Below are positions 22,477-29,124 of a stretch of 29,124 nt of DNA, piece by piece. Both the position numbers and the translations under genes were made by a program. Source of the stretch: Saccoglossus kowalevskii (lineage: Eukaryota; Hemichordata; Enteropneusta; Harrimaniidae); NCBI RefSeq assembly GCF_000003605.2, contig NW_003157232.1, positions 316,546 through 345,669 of the forward strand. The letters are read 5' to 3'. The notes beneath the pieces are model-generated. The model saw only the letters and a program-made list of their open reading frames with translations, made no database searches and was not told the DNA's origin. The stretch's first letter is position 1; each line of letters begins with the position of its first letter.

Positions 22477-22766
22477 ACTACAGGATTTTTTGGAACAATA
22501 AAGCATAATAATATATATACAGGCTTTGAGCTTTAAATTGGTCATCTCCTGCTTTGTTAGTCTTGGGATCTGTTACCCAGGAAGGTATTCATCAGTGTGT
22601 GTAAACAAATAAATTAGAGGCAGTGCCATTTTATAAAGCATGCACACTCAAATCGATATAAAAATACGCATATTCGCATATTACGCGAAGTTTTCATTAT
22701 AAGAGCGCATTACAATTCGTATATGTATCTTCGTTCAGATCAGCAACGATATGTGATGTGTAGTAC

Positions 22767-22788
22767 ACTACTGATATATATTAGTAGT
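22767..22788. repeat. Imperfect 22-bp palindrome
   Basis: The arms ACTACT and AGTAGT flank an AT core, and 20 of 22 positions are symmetric. No function is assigned. Confidence 0.5.
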
Positions 22789-23068
22789 TATATATACTAT
22801 TAGTTTATTTTATACTATATTAAAAGAGGTGTATTGTGTCACCAATCTGGTGTGCTATCCGCATGTACGTATGACATGACAATATCATTCAATTGTGTAT
22901 GTCAGTACGTGTTAACTTTCCCATGTAATATTACTTTAATTTCCGCATTCCAACACCTATATGTAATGTATTTTTTAAACCTGGACCATTTTCACACTTT
23001 CATGCGCGCCATGTCAAATGTCATCTCGACTGTCTAGCACACCTTATTTGGCATGTTATTAAGCTCTG

Positions 23069-23120
23069 GTCAACGACGTTGACTTATGCTAGGCGTCGTA
23101 GTGACGTCACGAATAAATAG
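23069..23120 (+). promoter_or_regulatory. Promoter-like cluster: palindrome, CRE and TATA-like box
   Basis: A 15-bp palindrome (GTCAACGACGTTGAC, 23069-23083) is followed by a full cAMP-response element in a 10-bp palindrome (GTGACGTCAC, 23101-23110). A TAAATAG box follows at 23114-23120. The spacing suits a core promoter firing near 23145 on the plus strand. No coding exon follows, so the product would be non-coding or transposon-derived (for example a solo LTR). Confidence 0.35.
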
Positions 23121-23158
23121 AGGGAGGACTTTTAAGGGCAGAAGGAGGAGAAAACTGA

Positions 23159-23213
23159 GGTTCCACGGGCTGTGTGTCTCTAGGCGTGGCTGCAAAGCCA
23201 ACGCCTGGGAACC
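23159..23213 (+). ncRNA. Compound hairpin, possible structured RNA
   Basis: The inner stem AGGCGTGGC (23182-23190) pairs with GCC-A-ACGCCT (23197-23206), with one bulged A and a TGCAAA loop. The outer stem GGTTCC (23159-23164) pairs with GGAACC (23208-23213), leaving a 17-base internal loop on the 5' side. It begins about 15-20 bases after the start site expected from the promoter-like cluster. The family is unknown. Confidence 0.3.
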
Positions 23214-23576
23214 AAGTTCTTATCACTACATGTATTATCATTAACCGATGTCTCTACAAATAAATATCCTGATTGTAATCATTTTGTTTTAATGTTTATA
23301 GAAATACGTCTTCTTCCACACCTGTATCGACACAGTATCGAAACGAAATGTTGAATATATTATGCCATGATTATTATGTGTATATAATTTCATGAAATGG
23401 GGATTGTGCCAAAGCTTTCTTAGAAACATGTTTTGAAAGCATTGTCATTCGAAATAATCGGTAAGAACTTGTAAAGGAAATAACTTTATTATAGTGTGGA
23501 GGATATACACATCAGTACGTGTTCCTGTGACTGTCTTCATAGTAACTACTATTATACATGATTTACTTTAAGGCTC

Positions 23577-23738
23577 ATGCGTCATGGAAAAATCACTGTG
23601 GTGTATGCCAGATACAATATTCAGTATTTTGAAAGCTTGTTTTCAGCTTTGTTTGATGTTACGGACACAACGAAACATTCCCTGTTGCCGATTTCCATCT
23701 CCCCAGGCAAAAATGTAAGTATTGTCCCTTTTGAATAA
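23577..23738 (+). pseudogene. Possible LINE endonuclease scrap
   Basis: A 53-codon frame contains HGKITVVYARYNIQ and FFS-like FESLFSALFDVT. This recalls the 'ITVVNVYAPNN...FF..L' strand and helix of LINE AP-endonucleases, just before the expected DFN motif. The DFN itself is not present. It lies downstream of the reverse-transcriptase remnant, so it belongs to a different copy if real. Confidence 0.3.
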
Positions 23739-23884
23739 TAAAACTCAACATTCTTTTGGTAGGAATTTTGCCTTGAGCAAGCTTTCTGAATATATGGATT
23801 TGGTTGATGCTGCTCAAGCCGGTAAAATGCTTCCTGTAAAATAATACGTAGCAGTCAGAAGAGTTTAGAAACTGTCACAACTTA

Positions 23885-24065
23885 AAGGGGAGCAGAGGCC
23901 TGGTTTTTGTCACTCTGTACATGAAATTTGAGATCTAAGAATGAATTCTGGCGATATGAAAAACAACTTGTATGTGCTGTGAAATGCCCTAAATATCGAG
24001 TATATAACGGGATCTGAAGAGGACGACAAACGCCCACTTTGTATGGCGTTATTACGCCACTAGAG
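23885..24065 (+). repeat. Left terminal inverted repeat of the TA-flanked element
   Basis: It aligns with the reverse of about 25735-25912, with scattered substitutions and a few small gaps. Confidence 0.85.
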
Positions 24066-25734
24066 GCCAGTCAATTACGTCATCATTGAACACTGATAAT
24101 TGAACCCATTCATTCTAGTACGTCAATCCGCACTTCCTCTATAGAAGTGCTACTATGAAAGACCTTGTTTACTGGAAATTTAAAAATTCAAACATGATGA
24201 GGTCTTGTGTGTATGAATGCCATAACGATTCATGTAAAGTTTCTCGAAATTCAAAATGAAAAATCACGTTCAAGCTATTAGTAAACAGTGAGTAAATAAA
24301 TATTGTACGAGTTACAACTAAATTAAAAATACGCTAACATCACTTAAACTACAGTACTCATGTCGCCCAACTTCTCACTTTTCAATTGACTGCTTATCAC
24401 AAACCAGACTTGCGTGTGGCAATAAAATATGAAATAGAACAAAGGTATAAAGTACGCGAAAATCAGACGTCCATGAAATATGGAAGTGTCAAATATGTAA
24501 ACATTTGACGACCAATCATTTGTAAATTCATGATTCAGAGAAGACTTTCGGTACTGAAAATCATCTACCTTAGTCTGGTTTACCTTATTTTCTCAACTTG
24601 CAAAGAAAACTAATTCGTCGTGTTCCCTAATGTATCTCAGCCTAGTCTTTCTTTTTGAACTGGGGTCAAATCCTACCTCTTTGTCAAAATTTACCGATGA
24701 ATAATTATGAAGCCAGTCGAAGCACAAGAATAAATGTACTTAAATTGACACCGGAGATTGGATGGTGCGACAACCTTCAATTTGCGTCAAATACGCTTTG
24801 TTACAACATAATTGATTGGCTGAAAGTCACCTGATCGAAGCACGGTCTGGTTCACGGAACCCTATATGTTCGTATCATCTACAGGATTTTGTGAGAGAAC
24901 TACACCCACATTTTCAACCATTTTTAGCACCAAAGTTGCCAACAAATGTCGGAAAACGGGTTCAAATAAAATAAAGCAAGCGATTGGTATGAATGGTTAT
25001 TAATATATTACCCGATGCTCTTCGAGTTTGATTTATTTATTTTTAATTTCATTTCAAGGCAAGAAATGGAAAGTTTGAATTGACTGTTTCAGCGGGACAA
25101 CTCTAGTTCTCTTATAGTTTGGCAATGAAAAATAACAAATATATATAATAAATAATTTTGGGAGGTTTTCAGCCCTCAAATTACTGAACACTATCCCCAT
25201 GAATTACGGTCGATGTTTGTCCTGTCACGGCTTGAATGACATGCGTCGACACTGACGCATCCTAAACTCAGCATGGCGAAACCAACGACGATCGACATTC
25301 CAAACAAATTATTACCGGGACACGGTCGATACGCATTTCAAACAATCGAAGTATTATCGAAAGACGAGATATTAACAAACATACTGTAATACCAAACATA
25401 CGCACAATTAACAAATACACGAAGAGGTGTTATGGTATGTTTGTGAAGCACATTGTGAAGAGTCAACAATAAGGAAAGGAAACCCACAAATTACACCGAT
25501 GTACTTCGCAAATCAGACAATCATACCGTACTTGTGTTGATACATTTTTTGTGATAGTACATAACGTCAGAATATAGTTTAATATAAAATATTCCATTGC
25601 GTGCATATAATTATAGATAGTTAAAAACTAAATATATTTGATTTGATGGCTACCCACTGCAACGTTTGTAGAAACCAGGTATGTGTATATAATAGCGATG
25701 TGGCTGAGACATCATTAGTGACTTCATCACCCAT

Positions 25735-25912
25735 CGCCAGCCAGAGGCGAAATGACGCCAGGCAAAGAGGACGTTTGTCGTCTACTTCACAGCCCGTTTT
25801 TATTCGCGATATTTAGGGCATTTCGCACATACAATTTTTTTATCGCCAAAATTCATTCATAGATCTCAAATTTCATGTACAGGGTGATAAAAGTCAGACC
25901 TCTGCTCCCCTT
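25735..25912 (-). repeat. Right terminal inverted repeat of the TA-flanked element
   Basis: Read on the minus strand it starts AAGGGGAGCAGAGGTCTGAC and follows the left arm through gacgacaaacg and on to the ctggcg block. Confidence 0.85.
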
Positions 25913-25914
25913 TA

Positions 25915-26482
25915 TATATTCTATGATCTAGACTGGCCCAGTCGTGTGAATTGTGTTGCTGCTTTATATGATAATTCCTCGAATTACAAGTTTGTAGAAT
26001 CTTCCGCGTTGAAGCGAAATTTCCATAGTGGATTTAAGAAGAATTATAAAATTGTCACAGCTGGGTCAGTCTACTTATGTTCAATCTTTCAATGGTAATA
26101 TATTGTTTCATTTGGTAGTCATATTTATTCTGCTGTTCCACCGTTATAAATGACGGCCAAACAAATGCTAGATAGACTGTATCAATATAAGTAGTTTATG
26201 ATTTAATTATGTATCGTTTTGATCATTTATTTGACTTTGTATTTCAGAATTCGACAACGTTTTGAATACATATTTGTTATGCCAACTTGAGCAGGCGTAT
26301 GGAACTACCAACGACGGTCATACTTTTATTTAAATAATATCTTTGCTAATGCATATAATTATTATGATATTTCGGTTCTATTTATGAATATTCAACCGTT
26401 GAAGTACTAATACATGTCAATTCGTTGTTAAAGGGCGCCATCACGCGGGACTGAGAGTAACGGCCACTTTGATCTTGTAAAC
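25915..26482. other. Flank of the TA element with a short open frame
   Basis: On the plus strand a frame is open from the element's border to TAA at 26096-26098 (YDLDWPSRVNCVAALYDN...). If the element and one TA are removed, it joins in frame to about 20 further open codons on the left side. I do not recognise the peptide, and no splice sites or start codon define a gene. The rest is AT-rich without features. Confidence 0.25.
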
Positions 26483-26505
26483 CACCGTCCCATTGAGGGA
26501 CGGTG
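26483..26505. repeat. 9-bp perfect hairpin
   Basis: CACCGTCCC and GGGACGGTG flank the loop ATTGA. It is GC-rich compared with its surroundings. It could be structured RNA or a transposon end; nothing decides. Confidence 0.5.
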
Positions 26506-26536
26506 TGTAAACACATGCGTTATAGCCTGACTCACA

Positions 26537-26582
26537 GTTTGTCAACTCAGGACGAAGCCTATTTAAGAGTGAACTGACAAAC
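26537..26582. repeat. Inverted repeat GTTTGTCA / TGACAAAC
   Basis: Two 8-bp arms are perfect complements over a 30-base spacer, about 30 bp beyond the hairpin at 26483-26505. Confidence 0.45.
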
Positions 26583-27329
26583 CCATGTCACATAAACATG
26601 CATTATTACTAAAGGTCAAAATAATCTATACTTTATCTTTATCTATATTCCTAAAAGTGTGTCACATCTAATGTGAAGTCATCGTGAAAACTCCCATATT
26701 AAAAATTACATTTTTTCCAGTATACACCGGGTCGTGAAATGCAGAGGCAATAAAATAACGAGATAATCCCCCATTTATAGCGTGAGCGTCATGGCATAAA
26801 TTGTTGTAGGATTATCCAAAGTCAACTTAATCTATGCTCCGCCATTTTAGTGATGGCTGAAGCAAATATGTCAGACTCATTTCACAAAATATGCCAACTG
26901 ATGCCATGATTTTGTTTTGCTCAATTTTCTAAGCAACATATGTAAAAAGTTTGAGAAGTTGATTCTAATTGTCAGTTCTGTATGAACAGTTACATAATTT
27001 GTAAACGCAATTTGTAACTGTTTTTACTGAACGCAACTAACTTTCTGATGTAAAAACGACTTTATTACTTGTACTCCGCGTACGTGTAGGTAAGTAAGAC
27101 ACGAAACTGGCACATTGACCGTACTCCCAAGTTATCGTGTGTGTTTATCTGAAAATTTAAAATCTGTCAACGCTGAGTGAATGATCGAGTAGAAAATAAT
27201 ATCACCAAATATTGTTATCGCATGTTTCCACAAGGCACGTGTCGTTACTCGCAGCATTACACAGCGGGATATAACCAGTAACAAGTACTAGTTTTGTTCT
27301 ACTCTCCTTGGATTGGGCGCTATTCGTAC
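26583..27329. other. Intergenic, nothing identified
   Basis: AT-rich sequence without long frames, transposon ends or clear sites. Confidence 0.5.
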
Positions 27330-27382
27330 GTTGCTGTTGTTTTCATCGTCGTCGTGGTCGTTGTTGTTTTTGTTGCTGTTGG
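27330..27382. repeat. Imperfect GTT/GTC trinucleotide repeat
   Basis: Pyrimidine- and G-rich triplets (gttgctgttg, tcgtcgtcgtgg, gttgttgttttt) over about 50 bp make a decayed microsatellite. Confidence 0.75.
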
Positions 27383-27426
27383 CGACAATTATAAGTTATT
27401 TAGAAGGCAACCATGTAGACGACATA

Positions 27427-27635
27427 CTGTAAAATAATTTATTTTAGCTGAAATTATTTTTTGCTGAAAAGACTTTTTGGGTATTTTGTATGGAATTTAT
27501 TTTCACTGATTTTTGACAAGTTGAATCTAAAATATAGGAAAAATGTATATTCGCTGGGTTTTATTTTCACTGAATCATTCCTTCAGAGAAAAATAGCGAA
27601 AATTAATTCCAAGCGAAAATAAAGTATTTTACAAT
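27427..27635. mobile_element. Small MITE, about 209 bp
   Basis: The left end CTGTAAAATAATTTATTTT and the reversed right end ATTGTAAAATACTTTATTTT are inverted copies. Internal motifs of the form ttattttcactg and agcgaaaat repeat in both orientations. The left flank is TA and the right flank reads TG, so the TA duplication, if any, has mutated on one side. There is no coding capacity. Similar ends and gaaaataaa internal repeats are common in marine invertebrate MITEs. Confidence 0.65.
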
Positions 27636-27703
27636 GATGAGAAAATTGAGATGTGAAGGTAAAATTATTGAAAAAGTCACCCGTAACTAAACTGCCTAGC
27701 CCC

Positions 27704-27713
27704 TATATAAAAG
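27704..27713 (+). promoter_or_regulatory. Consensus TATA box
   Basis: TATATAAAAG in a GC-richer context (gcccc...tggccc) predicts plus-strand initiation near 27735-27740, just before the two hairpins at 27755-27823. The first candidate coding exon lies about 560 bp downstream. Confidence 0.5.
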
Positions 27714-27754
27714 TGGCCCTGTTTGTCTTATAAACAAGGCGACATACACGTACA

Positions 27755-27780
27755 CACAGTCCCTCTATAGAGGCACTGTG
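27755..27780 (+). ncRNA. 26-nt hairpin downstream of the TATA box
   Basis: CACAGT-C-CCTCTATAGAGG-C-ACTGTG is symmetric across 26 bases except for one C-C mismatch. It would fall in the first 50 nt of a transcript from the TATA box. It could be an RNA fold or a palindromic protein site. Confidence 0.35.
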
Positions 27781-27799
27781 ACATACGTATTTGTTTCTG

Positions 27800-27823
27800 T
27801 CGAGAGCGGAGGGTAGCTCTCGA
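27800..27823 (+). ncRNA. Second hairpin, 8-bp perfect stem
   Basis: TCGAGAGC and GCTCTCGA enclose the loop GGAGGGTA. It sits 19 bases after the first hairpin. Two strong stems so close together suggest a structured leader or a small RNA. Confidence 0.35.
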
Positions 27824-28275
27824 GAAATTTAGTTATTAATTTTGGAGATTTACGTAGGTTTGGCCAGAAATCATATAGCGTCTTCGAGCAATCTAATGAC
27901 CACTCATTAAGAATCGCTAGATGAATATATTTTATTCAAAATCGTCAGTGTTGACGAAATGGTAGGGGTCCTGGTCCGATGAGTCATGCGTAGTACAGGC
28001 AAATGCAGCCTAGTATTATATAATAAGTCAGCTGACCGTAAGCCGGCTTTTTGTTGAGATACATATCACACTCATTACAACGCCCTAGCTGCCTGGATAT
28101 AGATGTTATTCCTGTGATGTTTCGGTATAAACACCCTTATCGTACCTATATAGTGTGCGAGTACCTGAGTGGCACAGTTTGTACATATACGCCCCCAATC
28201 CCACGCCAACACGCTGTCAATTATACGCGATTTTCCAATTCTACACTATCTTCACGACCGTCACTCGTTTCCAAG
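27824..28275. other. Leader-like stretch before a candidate first exon
   Basis: An open frame (28051-28311) covers part of it, but its peptide is not recognisable. The part before 28276 is more plausibly 5' UTR or promoter. Confidence 0.35.
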
Positions 28276-28307
28276 ATGGCTGCAGAGTTCCTACCGAAGT
28301 TTTTCAG
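28276..28307 (+). CDS. Candidate first coding exon (MAAEFLPKFF...)
   Basis: The ATG sits in a strong Kozak context, ccaagATGGc, and the frame runs 10 codons plus AG to CAG|GTGAAT, a good donor. The same bases form CAAGATGGCTGC, close to the YY1 site that often overlaps translation starts of animal housekeeping genes. A tttgcttacag acceptor at about 28370 would keep the frame open for about 27 codons before TGA, so the true next exon may be elsewhere, perhaps beyond the window. Confidence 0.3.
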
Positions 28308-28432
28308 GTGAATGTGTGCATGCTTCGTATCAGATTTCTTTCATTTAAAAATGATGCATTTTGCTTACAGAGACAGTCAAATTGTGTGTCAACCAATATT
28401 TGTTATGAAACAATGTGCTGGTCGTTTGTACG

Positions 28433-28864
28433 ATGATAGTTGTGGTCAAAACTGAGCAGCTCAACTGCGGAACACGACTCCCGTTCATTCTGTGCACAGA
28501 TAAGGTATGTGGCCAGTGACATGGACGTGTTAACTTGTCCATATGGCATTGTGCTGCGAGTAAATACCAACAAATGTGTATATTTATTAGTTTATTTAAT
28601 TATTCATATTTATTTATATATTTAAAATTAAAACATGACTTTTTTATTACAGATTTCCAGTTTTTATATTTTATGTTCAAGATAGTGAAATGTGTAATTT
28701 GTGTAGGCATGGACGTACTACAAAGTATAGGTGATATCTGTCACACACTGAATCCATTCGATTCAACCATGGTTTACGTGTGGAACATGTGTTATGACCA
28801 CCTAACTCAGTCAAAATTAATTGACTTTGTGAGAGGAAATATTCACTGGGAATTTGATATATAG
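28433..28864 (+). CDS. Candidate two-exon gene, about 91 aa, unidentified
   Basis: An ATG at 28433 opens 24 codons (MIVVVKTEQLNCGTRLPF...) to AAG|GTATGT at 28504. An acceptor at 28659-28660 (tttccag) continues in phase 0 for 67 codons to TAG at 28864, ending ...DFVRGNIHWEFDI. A better-looking acceptor at 28651-28652 would put the frame out. Codon use in the last 150 bases looks coding (GACCAC, GTGTGG, AACATG). No domain is recognised. It may instead be the 3' end of the gene starting at 28276. Confidence 0.25.
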
Positions 28865-29124
28865 ATATTCATTGTTTTGTTGTTGTTTTTAAAATTAGGA
28901 ACAGTACATTCTATCATTCTATGTACTTACAATAATAATAGTTTATTGTGATATTATCCTACCGATTATATGAAGCAATGATTTATGTAAAGATGAGGGT
29001 ATGTGTTGTGATGGACATCTACTTGTTCATCACAAAATTACTTGACAGACCACAGTCACAAACATATAACATAGAAGTAGTAATACAAATATATGAGGTG
29101 GTTTCTGGTTCCTGTTAGACTGGC

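Larger units (their letters stand above)
22371..23068. other. AT-rich stretch with palindromes
   Basis: No gene is recognised. It contains the palindromes at 22459-22476 and 22767-22788. The open frame at 22834-23037 has no family resemblance. Confidence 0.5.
23885..25912. mobile_element. Non-autonomous TA-flanked DNA transposon, 2,028 bp
   Basis: The ends AAGGGGAGCAGAGG and CCTCTGCTCCCCTT are perfect inverted copies for 14 bp. The similarity continues inward about 180 bp, through shared blocks such as tgtacatgaaatttgagatct, gaaatgccctaaatatcg and gacgacaaacg. The flanking TA (23883-23884 and 25913-25914) is a 2-bp target duplication, as made by Tc1/mariner-type and some other transposases. 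The interior holds no open frame above 60 codons, so it depends on a transposase supplied elsewhere. The class cannot be fixed without a database. Confidence 0.85.

Noticed and set aside
24190-25680. Cys-containing starts (MMRSCVYEC..., MATHCNVCRNQ) inside the TA element as THAP-type zinc fingers
   Set aside because: Each is very short, no downstream Cys-His pair or AVPTIF-like motif follows, and the frames end quickly.
1-29124. CRISPR array, bacterial operons or prophage
   Set aside because: Intron-split animal genes and transposons dominate, and no regular short repeats with unique spacers were seen.

Overview
This is AT-rich eukaryotic nuclear DNA, and almost certainly from an animal. Genes are split by introns with canonical GT/AG borders, coding density is low, and degraded transposons are common. 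The two recognisable genes are a cytosolic-type sulfotransferase and a melatonin-receptor-like GPCR. Together with a CR1/L2-like LINE fragment and TA-flanked and CAGTGG-ended non-autonomous DNA transposons, they point to a marine invertebrate, perhaps a hemichordate or other deuterostome. The species guess is inference only.

Layout from left to right. Positions 1-680 hold a degenerate tandem repeat that runs off the left edge. About 700-4900 has no recognisable gene. Positions 4902-5119 (minus) hold a candidate membrane-protein exon. Positions 5183-8904 (plus) hold a complete six-exon sulfotransferase gene of 330 codons. It has an acylation-type N-terminus (MGCAGS) and substitutions in the usual PAPS-binding lysines. 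Positions 8905-11340 are intergenic, with a weak minisatellite. Positions 11354-12310 (minus) hold a broken copy of the GPCR. Positions 12366-13333 hold a non-autonomous DNA transposon with CAGTGG ends. Positions 13334-16546 are intergenic with a short ACTT microsatellite.

Positions 16547-18773 (minus) hold the two-exon GPCR gene (366 aa), with a perfect Grainyhead-type palindrome just upstream. Positions 18841-21240 are intergenic with an octamer-containing repeat. Positions 21255-22370 (plus) hold a dead LINE reverse transcriptase. Positions 23069-23213 hold a promoter-like stretch followed by a compound hairpin. Positions 23577-23738 hold a possible LINE endonuclease scrap. Positions 23885-25912 hold a 2,028-bp TA-flanked element with inverted repeats of about 180 bp. 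Positions 26483-26582 hold two inverted repeats. Positions 27427-27635 hold a small MITE. Positions 27704-27823 hold a consensus TATA box followed by two strong hairpins. Positions 28276-28864 hold candidate exons of an unidentified gene.

The sulfotransferase and the GPCR have no evident functional link. The main evolutionary story is local duplication and decay of the GPCR, with repeated transposon insertion around it. I found no CRISPR array, rRNA, or convincing tRNA.
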